A stretch of DNA of 10,642 bases, taken from contig CADBUS010000042.1 of NCBI GenBank assembly GCA_902797895.1, forward strand, positions 1 through 10,642. The letters are read 5' to 3'. Each line of letters starts with the position of its first letter. Within the stretch, counting starts at the first letter, position 1. The notes beneath the pieces were generated by a model. The model had not been told where the DNA came from. It did no database searches and worked only from the letters and a program-made list of their open reading frames with translations. The stretch comes from an uncultured Bacteroidia bacterium (GTDB taxonomy: Bacteria > Bacteroidota > Bacteroidia > Bacteroidales > UBA932). This document shows, in pieces, positions 1 through 5,892 of the stretch. The translations under genes and the position numbers were made by a program.

Positions 1-267
1 ACCGAACTTTCTTAAACTGTTGCGTGTTAGAGGAATACCCATACGCTTTGCCTCCTCTAACATAAAGAGCATATAGATGAGCACTCCGTCTGCATCTTGG
101 GTGCGGGCCATCTGATGGGTATGCCCCCAAAACTCCTCTGTCTCCCTTCCAACGGCTTTTATAAATGAGTACTCCTGCATATTGCCAGGAGCAAGAGTAC
201 CGTCGAAATCGTAAATAAGTGCAACGATAGGGTTATTGCTCTTTCTGCTCGTTCTCTTTTTCTCCAT
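1..267 (-). CDS. HAD-family hydrolase, N-terminal 89 residues (runs off left edge)
   Basis: This is the first 89 codons of a haloacid dehalogenase superfamily protein, probably a cytoplasmic phosphatase; the gene continues beyond base 1. HAD motif I is seen as DFDGT at residues 20-24, where the first Asp is the usual nucleophile and the second the acid/base. It is followed by LAPGNMQEYSFI, a type of cap-region start I associate with Bacteroidetes HAD proteins. The chosen start is ATG at 267-265, with AAGGAG seven bases upstream. A second in-frame ATG at 273-271 lies only one base from that site and is less likely. The start lies inside the end of the HisA-like gene, a 35-base overlap in another frame, so translational coupling is likely. 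HAD motifs II-IV and the substrate specificity lie outside the window. Confidence 0.88.
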   Translation of the reverse strand, partial: MEKKRTSRKSNNPIVALIYDFDGTLAPGNMQEYSFIKAVGRETEEFWGHTHQMARTQDADGVLIYMLFMLEEAKRMGIPLTRNSLRKFG

Positions 268-988
268 CTTCATACTCCTTAAAATTAACGGTTATTTTTT
301 CCTCTATCATAGCTCGGCAAGATATGGCCTCTTTTATGCCAAACTCCTCTAACTTAGCAATATCCTCTTGCGAGCCAATCCCTCCGCTTGCCATTACATT
401 AAGGCGCGGAAAACGCTCAGCAATCTGCTTGCACTCTTCGGCAGAGCAGCCCTCCAAAGTTCCCTCCTGGCCGATGTGCTTAACTATCAGATTTTTAAGT
501 CCATCTTGCAGATAGCCTCTAAGCAGCTCGTCCAAATCTCTCTCCACCTTCATCTTCCATCCCTTTACGGCAAGGGTATTCTTATTCTCTGCAAAGTCGG
601 CTTCAAAGATGAGAGCATCTCCTCCAAAACACTCTAACCAATAGGTGAATACATTAGGTTGGAGTATAGGTATGGATGAGCAGATTACCCTCTCCGCTCC
701 ATTAGCAAGAGCAGCTTTAAGTGCCTCACGATTCTTTATTCCTCCACCGAAAGTTACCTTGAGAGAGGTTTTTTCTGCAATCTCCTTTAGGGTATCAAAT
801 ATGGTGGGAGAGTTGGTTTTTGCGCCCTGCAAATCTATAAGCTCAATTCTCTTAAAGCCTTTGCTTTCATATATTTGTGCATACTCCAATGGTGTAAGCG
901 GATATGTTTTGCAGTTTTTGGGCTCTCCCTTTTTCAAACTCACGCATCTGCCTCCAAGTATGTGTAGTGCAGGTATTATCTCTATCAT
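233..988 (-). CDS. HisA-like TIM-barrel protein with altered active site
   Basis: A 251-residue protein that reads end to end as a relative of HisA, the ProFAR isomerase of histidine synthesis. Seen: MIEIIPALHI at the N-terminus, the phosphate-binding stretch FGGGIK at 80-85, D131 before VKGW in the strand-5 region, EGTLEG at 175-180, and MASGGIGS at 199-206. In HisA the first strand reads PAxD, and that Asp is a catalytic acid/base; here it is His9. The normally Thr-Asp pair before the DG(T/M)L motif is Lys170-His171, and the Asp of that motif is Glu175. Asp131, the second catalytic Asp, is kept. A charged tail (about 235-251) overlaps the HAD gene. It follows the WYL gene by 42 bases with no terminator visible, so co-transcription is likely. 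The fold assignment is firm. Normal HisA activity is doubtful, so no gene symbol is given. Confidence 0.85.
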   Translation of the reverse strand: MIEIIPALHILGGRCVSLKKGEPKNCKTYPLTPLEYAQIYESKGFKRIELIDLQGAKTNSPTIFDTLKEIAEKTSLKVTFGGGIKNREALKAALANGAERVICSSIPILQPNVFTYWLECFGGDALIFEADFAENKNTLAVKGWKMKVERDLDELLRGYLQDGLKNLIVKHIGQEGTLEGCSAEECKQIAERFPRLNVMASGGIGSQEDIAKLEEFGIKEAISCRAMIEEKITVNFKEYEDGEKENEQKEQ

Positions 989-1030
989 AGTACTCTTTTG
1001 AATCTGTTTAGTAACTCTCTCTTTAGAAAA

Positions 1031-2167
1031 TCAGAAAAGTGCAGAGAATAGATCCTCCTGTGGCGGCTCCTCTCTTTTTCTCTTTTTGCTCTTAGATGGG
1101 CTGTCTTTCTCTTTTTTAGCCTTTTGAATTGCAGGTTGCGGCTCGGCAGCTATAATGTCTGCAACAATTTGCTGCATCTTTTCCACCGCTCTCTCGGCAA
1201 TTCTTGCCGGCGAAATAACAGTAACGCAAGGGTGGTGGCTATAGAGCCATCTGTAGAACTCGTTGTTAGGAATTATGGAGAGTTTGAAGGTGTAGTTGCT
1301 CTCCTCATCTTTGCCCATCAGCTTCTGACTCCTGTGTATTGGGTTGAGCATCAGATATTGCGCCAAAGTGTTCTTAACCCTTATTGTAATATCCTCTTTT
1401 TGGTCAGACGGATGCGAGATTCCCACAATGTCTGCAAAATAGCTTTGCGCATCAAAGGTGTAATTTGGTGGGAATGGGAGTATTGCGTATGAGTAGCTGT
1501 TTACGCAATCCATTGTTATATGGCTGATTTTATCCTTTCCCTCCTCATATCCCATCAGGTACCAGCGGCCCATATATGGCTTTAGATACATAGGGTAGAA
1601 TATAATCTCTTTAGGGATAGGGGAGTTTTCTGTATAGTAACTCAGGCTTAGCACTTTGCGATGGATAATTGCATCCTTTGCAATATCAAGATAGTGGCCG
1701 CCTGAAGTCTTTGGACAGGCAGGAAGCTCAATCTTTTCCGCAGAGCCGCTAACCTTGTTTTCTATAACGCTTCTAATCATTCTCTCCGCTCCCTCCAAAC
1801 TCTCCATACCGGCCATTCTGCTGTAACGGCCAATGGTTTCTGCAATCTCTGAAAGGGGAGCGAGATTGGTCTGCTTCACATTTGCGTTGCCTATTGAGTA
1901 GTTAGGATCTTTATATCTGTAATATTTTTGTTCATAGACAATTATAGGAGCGTTGTAGCCCTTTTTCTTGTCTCTCATAAATTGCAAGTCCAGCTGCACG
2001 GTTCTGGTGGAGACGGTAAAGTTATCTTTTAGTTTAACCTTGCTGTTCTCCTTTACTGCCTTAGTACAGGCGGCAATAAGATCTGCAAGAGAGTATTTGT
2101 GTGCAGTATCTCTCAAGCAGGCATCTATTGTAATGTGCCTCAGCAGTGCATTGGATGTTACAGACAT
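1031..2167 (-). CDS. WYL-domain transcriptional regulator
   Basis: A 378-residue cytoplasmic DNA-binding regulator. Residues 1 to about 85 form a winged-helix region with the helix STRTVQLDLQFMRD and a wing ending in YNAPI. Residues 160-235 form the WYL domain, with the motif itself at W202-Y203-L204 (GRWYLMGYEEG) followed by ISHITMD. A C-terminal WCX-like region spans about 255-340. WYL domains are known ligand or nucleic-acid sensing modules. The last 30 residues are unusual: a Lys/Arg-rich tail at 349-366 followed by an acidic-hydrophobic end. The start at 2167 is supported by a -7 promoter box about 20 bases upstream; there is no clear Shine-Dalgarno, which is common in this phylum. It heads a likely operon with the HisA-like and HAD genes and may regulate itself through the palindromes in front of it. 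Confidence 0.9.
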   Translation of the reverse strand: MSVTSNALLRHITIDACLRDTAHKYSLADLIAACTKAVKENSKVKLKDNFTVSTRTVQLDLQFMRDKKKGYNAPIIVYEQKYYRYKDPNYSIGNANVKQTNLAPLSEIAETIGRYSRMAGMESLEGAERMIRSVIENKVSGSAEKIELPACPKTSGGHYLDIAKDAIIHRKVLSLSYYTENSPIPKEIIFYPMYLKPYMGRWYLMGYEEGKDKISHITMDCVNSYSYAILPFPPNYTFDAQSYFADIVGISHPSDQKEDITIRVKNTLAQYLMLNPIHRSQKLMGKDEESNYTFKLSIIPNNEFYRWLYSHHPCVTVISPARIAERAVEKMQQIVADIIAAEPQPAIQKAKKEKDSPSKSKKRKREEPPQEDLFSALF

Positions 2168-2192
2168 AATTGTACAATTGTTTTGCGCAAAA
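2168..2192. promoter_or_regulatory. Two adjacent perfect 12-base palindromes (candidate operator)
   Basis: AATTGTACAATT (2168-2179) and TTTTGCGCAAAA (2181-2192) are both perfect palindromes one base apart. The second overlaps the -7 box of the WYL promoter. The first fills the short space between the expected transcription start and the ATG. This is a typical place for a repressor site; the WYL protein itself is the obvious candidate binder, by inference. Confidence 0.5.
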
Positions 2193-2219
2193 GTACAAAA
2201 AATATCTAATAATTACAAA
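2188..2219 (-). promoter_or_regulatory. Bacteroidetes-type promoter of the WYL gene
   Basis: On the minus strand the -33 element TTTG (2219-2216) and the -7 element TACTTTTG (2195-2188) are separated by 20 bases. This matches the Bacteroidetes primary sigma factor consensus (TTTG, about 19-21 bases, TAnnTTTG). The expected start is near 2183, giving a leader of roughly 15 bases. Confidence 0.7.
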
Positions 2220-2233
2220 GTTAGAGGTAAAAT

Positions 2234-2250
2234 ACGCATTGAATATGCGT
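2234..2250 (-). terminator. Weak stem-loop at the end of the LTA-synthase-like gene
   Basis: Six-base arms ACGCAT (2234-2239) and ATGCGT (2245-2250) flank a five-base loop immediately after the stop codon, followed on the transcript by a short U-rich stretch (ATTTTA). The stem is short, so it is at best a weak intrinsic terminator before the WYL promoter. Confidence 0.3.
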
Positions 2251-4184
2251 TACTCTGCAATTTTGTGCTGCCCCTCTTCATATTCAGATAGTTTGTGAGA
2301 GAGGGTTTGGAGCAGAGCCTTGCCCTTTAGCACTCTGAGAGAGTTTGCCGCCTCTTGCGCCTGTGCTGCTTCATCGTTTTGCAAAGCCCTATGCGTTGCC
2401 TCCACAACACTACTTTGTTCCAAATCATACGAGGTTGAGCCGAGGGTGTCTGCTACCATAAATCCCCCCTTATAGCAACTGAAAGCGGTTGGAGTGGTGT
2501 AGCTTGGGGAGAATATGTTGCGGCTGAAAGGAAAGAGGCTGTTATCCATTCCGAGTTGCGCAAGCAAAGTAGCCCCAAAATCGCTCTGATTCATAATTGT
2601 CTCAATTCTTTTGCCGCTCTCCTTTATTGCTCCTCCGCTCCAGAGCATTTTGCAGCGGAAATACTCTTTAGAGTAGTTTTTTGTGTTGTAGAGCATATTA
2701 TGGTCCGGCATAATAACTATAAGCAGATTATCCCATAAGTTGCTCTTTTTTAGGCTGCTTATTAGTTTTCCGAGTTGCTTGTCTGTATGGGCGGCTGCAT
2801 TATAGACCTTGTTTTGCAGCAGTTTTTCCGGAACATCAAACGGCTCGTGGCTGCTGAGAGTCAAAAAAGCGTAAAAAAACAAGCTATCGGGATTATTAGA
2901 GAGCTGTAACAGCTCTTGCTGCAGATGATTGAATGTTATGGCATCATCAACTCCCCACTTATTTGTTCGCTGCTGCTCTTTTGTAAAATCTATATCTGCG
3001 GTAATGTTTGTAAAGCCGTTGGTTAGCAGATAACCCTTTGTGTTTGTGAAATTTATATCTCCGCCATATAGGAAATGAGTGGAGTATCCTCGCTTTGCAA
3101 ATTGCTCCGTAAGGCCGGGCAGGGCGGCAACTATCTTAGGCTGCTTCATTATTGATAGCTCCGGAAAAGCCGGAAATGCGCTGAATATGGTTGCAGTCCC
3201 TCTATCGGTACGATAGGAGTTGCAGTAAAAATTTGTAAAGCAGATGCTCTCGCTCTCTATTTTAAGATATTCAGGTACAACATCTTCTGCACTATAACCC
3301 TCTGCGGTGGGAGAGGTGAAGGCAGAGCCAAAGCTCTCCATCTCTATAATAAGTATGTTTGGGTGCGTAGTTTTAAGCAGAGTATCTGTGATAGAGAGAT
3401 CTTTGCTGCCGGCAAAGAACTCTGCCGCTATTGTTTCCGCTTTTTCATCTTCAATATAGCGATGGAGTTTTTTATAATCTTTGCTTTTGCCAACAGATGA
3501 GAAGAGGCTGAAAGCCGGATTAACAGCACTATGGTTAAGATATTGGTTATTAGAGAAATATACCCTGCCAACATTCATAGTGGACTCTTTTGTGCCTCCT
3601 CTTATTGCAAGAAAAAGCAGCGCACCGGCTATAAGTAGAGCTATGGTGGAGAGTACTCTGTTGATTGGTGTGCCGCTGTGGTTATAGTTGCCGTTATGGT
3701 CAAATCTTTTTGGAGTTACTCTGTTGAGAGCAATGTGATAGAGCTTGGCTATGGCGATAATTGCCAATATCCTAATTACTATGTACCAGATAGATACGCT
3801 TGCTGCCGCCTCTTGGGGAGTTGAGAGATAGAGGAGCGCGGAGGCGTCTAATTTGTACTGCCAAAAAGGGTAGAGCGATATATCCGCCACAAATATAGTT
3901 GCCAATAGCAGGGAGACTATTATATGGTATGGCTGTAATACTTTGCGCGGGTTGAAATTTCCTCTCCACCAGAGGCTTACAATAGCCACCAATAGCGGAA
4001 TGGCGGTAATGTAGGCGGCAGTTGAGAGGTCCTGTACAAAACCGTGATATACAACCCTGAGCCAGTCTGCAAACCCGTAGCTTTCCTCTCCCTTTGTAAA
4101 TAGCATAAAGAGAGGCTTTTGCAGAGCAAAAATCACAAGCAGATGGAGGTAGTATTTTATTAAGTAATAGATTCTCGCTATCAT
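2250..4184 (-). CDS. LTA synthase / MdoB-like sulfatase-fold membrane protein
   Basis: A 644-residue inner-membrane enzyme of the phosphoglycerol transferase / LTA synthase type. About five transmembrane segments lie at roughly 10-29, 55-72, 87-106, 131-152 and 177-195; the rest is a periplasmic alkaline-phosphatase-like domain. Metal and catalytic features seen: E283 in IIEMESF, a Thr-rich nucleophile region RTDRGTAT (325-332), WGVDD at 410-414, H446 in SSHEPF, and D494-H495 in MPDHN. Relatives move glycerophosphate or similar head groups from phospholipids onto a polymer or glycan; in this Gram-negative lineage the acceptor is unknown. The C-terminus past about 575 is an Ala/Gln/Glu-rich helical extension. 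Its ATG overlaps the stop of the upstream nitroreductase gene (ATGA), so the two are likely translated together. Confidence 0.88.
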   Translation of the reverse strand: MIARIYYLIKYYLHLLVIFALQKPLFMLFTKGEESYGFADWLRVVYHGFVQDLSTAAYITAIPLLVAIVSLWWRGNFNPRKVLQPYHIIVSLLLATIFVADISLYPFWQYKLDASALLYLSTPQEAAASVSIWYIVIRILAIIAIAKLYHIALNRVTPKRFDHNGNYNHSGTPINRVLSTIALLIAGALLFLAIRGGTKESTMNVGRVYFSNNQYLNHSAVNPAFSLFSSVGKSKDYKKLHRYIEDEKAETIAAEFFAGSKDLSITDTLLKTTHPNILIIEMESFGSAFTSPTAEGYSAEDVVPEYLKIESESICFTNFYCNSYRTDRGTATIFSAFPAFPELSIMKQPKIVAALPGLTEQFAKRGYSTHFLYGGDINFTNTKGYLLTNGFTNITADIDFTKEQQRTNKWGVDDAITFNHLQQELLQLSNNPDSLFFYAFLTLSSHEPFDVPEKLLQNKVYNAAAHTDKQLGKLISSLKKSNLWDNLLIVIMPDHNMLYNTKNYSKEYFRCKMLWSGGAIKESGKRIETIMNQSDFGATLLAQLGMDNSLFPFSRNIFSPSYTTPTAFSCYKGGFMVADTLGSTSYDLEQSSVVEATHRALQNDEAAQAQEAANSLRVLKGKALLQTLSHKLSEYEEGQHKIAE

Positions 4185-4933
4185 TCTATTATGAGCTTCT
4201 TTACCTTTGGAATGTAATGTATGTTATTCTCTCTAAAGTAGTTGTGGTTTTCAGATTCATCTATCGGGAGCAGTTGGAATTTCTCTATGCTCTTACCGAT
4301 AGCCAATACCATAAGCGGCTCATACCCATCCAAAGCCTCTGCCGATGCGTAACCGCTCTGCGCAGATGCCTCTTTTTTAGGCTTTTGTCCCTGCTTTTGT
4401 GAGTTGTTTACAATCTCCGTAGCCCTCTCTTTGTTAAATGCTCCTATACAGATTCCGTTAAGCCCCATATCTACAGCCTTCAAGAGCATACTTTGAGCGG
4501 AGATGCCCAAATCTACATCGGTCCATCTGTTGGGCTTAGCTATGGAACAGATTATTATATAGGCGTTTGGCTCAGTGCCTGGGAATGGCAGGTTCAGTTC
4601 GGGCAACGCTCCGCCAAGTTTAATATATTTGGTAAACTCGGCTGCCTGCTCGCCTATAAGCGGCTTGAATCTTAACACCTGTTGATTGCGTGAAGAGGGG
4701 ATAAGCCTGTTTACATCTATAATCTGCTCCAACTCCTTGAGAGTTACCTTATAAGAGGAATCATACCCCCTGCAGCTACGGTTTTTGAGCAACAGATTAT
4801 CCAACGAGTTTTTGGCTTTGCCTGCTGCTTTTGCTCCTGCTGCGCTCTTTGTCTTTAAGCCAGCCTTGCGGCCTTTTGCCAGCCTCCCACTCTCCAAATC
4901 CTCCATCTTCTTTCCTAAATAATTATCTGCCAT
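4181..4933 (-). CDS. Nitroreductase-family flavoprotein with Lys/Ala-rich N-terminus
   Basis: A 250-residue protein with an FMN-type nitroreductase fold from about residue 43. Seen: NRSCRGY (51-57) and IPSSRNQQ (78-85), which match the FMN phosphate-binding and first active-site segments, and DLGISAQSMLLKAVDMGLNG (141-160), the helix and glycine turn typical of the family. Members usually reduce nitro compounds, quinones or related substrates with NAD(P)H; the substrate here cannot be told. Two parts are atypical: an N-terminal low-complexity Lys/Ala/Gly stretch (about 19-42), and a Gln/Lys/Ser-rich loop (178-199) before the last strand. ATG at 4933 has only a weak upstream AGAAG; Met10 is an alternative start that would keep the basic stretch. 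The gene ends in an ATGA overlap with the LTA-synthase-like gene. Confidence 0.85.
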   Translation of the reverse strand: MADNYLGKKMEDLESGRLAKGRKAGLKTKSAAGAKAAGKAKNSLDNLLLKNRSCRGYDSSYKVTLKELEQIIDVNRLIPSSRNQQVLRFKPLIGEQAAEFTKYIKLGGALPELNLPFPGTEPNAYIIICSIAKPNRWTDVDLGISAQSMLLKAVDMGLNGICIGAFNKERATEIVNNSQKQGQKPKKEASAQSGYASAEALDGYEPLMVLAIGKSIEKFQLLPIDESENHNYFRENNIHYIPKVKKLIIE

Positions 4934-4954
4934 AGTTTTATCTTCTAAATGTAA

Positions 4955-5071
4955 TTATCTGCTATGCGGTACATTAATTATAACATCTCCAAGAGCCACA
5001 GAAATGCTCGCTAAAGTCTTGGTAGTAAAGTTATGGTGCCCTGTGAGCCATTGGGATTCATCATTATACTT
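4955..5071 (-). pseudogene. C-terminal remnant of an XRE-type helix-turn-helix protein
   Basis: Between the nitroreductase start and the next gene, one minus-strand frame has 38 open codons (5071-4958) ending in TAA. They include ESQWLTGHHNFTTKTLASIS followed by VALGDVIINVP. This closely resembles the recognition helix and last two helices of XRE/Cro-type proteins, as in many HigA-like antitoxins (pattern: WLSGxHNFTxxTLxxIxxALG). There is no ATG, GTG or TTG in the frame, and an in-frame stop lies directly upstream (5074-5072), so the N-terminal half of the domain is absent. I read it as a decayed regulator or antitoxin fragment that now forms the leader of the nitroreductase transcript. The family match is from memory and was not searched. 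Confidence 0.65.
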
Positions 5072-5080
5072 TTATCTGTG

Positions 5081-5088
5081 CAAAGATA
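5081..5088 (-). promoter_or_regulatory. -7 promoter box (TATCTTTG) upstream of the nitroreductase operon
   Basis: On the minus strand TATCTTTG (5088-5081) matches TAnnTTTG exactly. No good TTTG is found at the -33 distance. Transcription would start near 5076 and give a leader of about 140 bases that contains the XRE remnant. It lies 25 bases beyond the stop of the secreted hypothetical gene. Confidence 0.5.
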
Positions 5089-5112
5089 ATAATTATTCAA
5101 GGGGGTGAGTTA

Positions 5113-5793
5113 TTAATGCGTTAGTAAGGGTTTTATCTCTTTCTCAAAAATGGTGCGTTCTATGATGCGGTAGTGGGGGTGGTAGGTGTTGCGGTACTGG
5201 GGGGAGTGGCTGATGGCATATCTGCCCTGCGATAGAAGCTGCTCTATAAAGTGCTTGTCCTCAGCATAGTGTGGGAGATTAAGCTGCATATCTTCAATAG
5301 TGGAGATTATCTGCTGCCATCTGCCGCGCCACTTTTCAACAGATGGGCGTTCTGCATTATTAGCGCTACGGATAAAGGCATCAAGCAGAAGTTCCTTTGA
5401 TATAAGGCTCTCTTTTACCGCCTTCAAACTTACTCTTACATATCTGCCCTCAATTCCGCAAGGCTCATATAACCAATCCATAAGCCCATTTGTTTCTAAA
5501 GAATTTAACTCCTCATCCAAATAGTTTTTAACTCTCTGCCTATCGGAAACAAGATGCTCTGCTCCCATATAGTCTTGAAAACAAGATTTGTAAATATCCA
5601 ACAGCCGAGCCTCTGGATACTCCTGTAGTACTTTTGTGATAAATTGCTGAATATTTTTAGTTTGCAGTTGTTGATGCGCTTGTGTCTGTGAACGCTCTTG
5701 CGTATGCTTTTGCACCTGTGCCCTTGCTGATGTGGGTATCATTTTGCAACTCATAATGCACGCAATCAATATCGCCAATATCCTCATAGTCAT
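5113..5793 (-). CDS. Secreted or lipid-anchored hypothetical protein
   Basis: A 226-residue protein whose function I do not recognise. The N-terminus is an export signal: a hydrophobic stretch at 5-16, then either a lipobox (LIAC12 or IMSC16) or a signal peptidase I site after ARA25. A Gln-rich linker (26-50) follows. The mature part has motifs that look conserved rather than random: LLDIYKSCFQDYMGAEHLVSD (64-84), YEPCGIEGRYVRVSL (109-123) with two Cys in the mature part (71 and 112), and HPHYRII (205-211) near the end. I have the impression of an uncharacterised Bacteroidetes family, without a name I can defend. Met3 (5787) is an alternative start with better spacing from AAAAGA. It is transcribed away from the ABC genes and has its own stop and promoter boundaries, so it may be a single gene. 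Confidence 0.75.
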   Translation of the reverse strand: MTMRILAILIACIMSCKMIPTSARAQVQKHTQERSQTQAHQQLQTKNIQQFITKVLQEYPEARLLDIYKSCFQDYMGAEHLVSDRQRVKNYLDEELNSLETNGLMDWLYEPCGIEGRYVRVSLKAVKESLISKELLLDAFIRSANNAERPSVEKWRGRWQQIISTIEDMQLNLPHYAEDKHFIEQLLSQGRYAISHSPQYRNTYHPHYRIIERTIFEKEIKPLLTH

Positions 5794-5823
5794 ATCTTTT
5801 AATTTATCGACAAAATCACCTGC

Positions 5824-5848
5824 TACAAAAATAGTCTATTTTTTTGTA
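5824..5848. promoter_or_regulatory. A/T-rich dyad in the divergent promoter region
   Basis: The arms TACAAAAATA (5824-5833) and TATTTTTTTGTA (5837-5848) are inverted copies around a three-base centre, differing by two extra T bases. Each arm overlaps a possible -7 element: TATTTTTG on the minus strand (5833-5826) for the secreted hypothetical gene, and TAACTTTA on the plus strand (5847-5854, one mismatch) for the ABC operon. No convincing -33 elements are seen. It may be a shared operator or simply two back-to-back promoters. Confidence 0.4.
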
Positions 5849-5892
5849 ACTTTACGGCAATAAAGTAAGCAGGTTTCTGCAAGAAACAGTAT

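Noticed and set aside
1124..1492. A plus-strand frame within the WYL gene.
   Set aside because: Shadow of the WYL coding frame, with no recognisable motif.
5014..5067. A 17-codon leader peptide frame beginning ATG-ATG (MMNPNGSQGT...) in the nitroreductase leader.
   Set aside because: It overlaps the XRE-like remnant in another frame, has no ribosome binding site, and lacks the codon runs expected of an attenuator.
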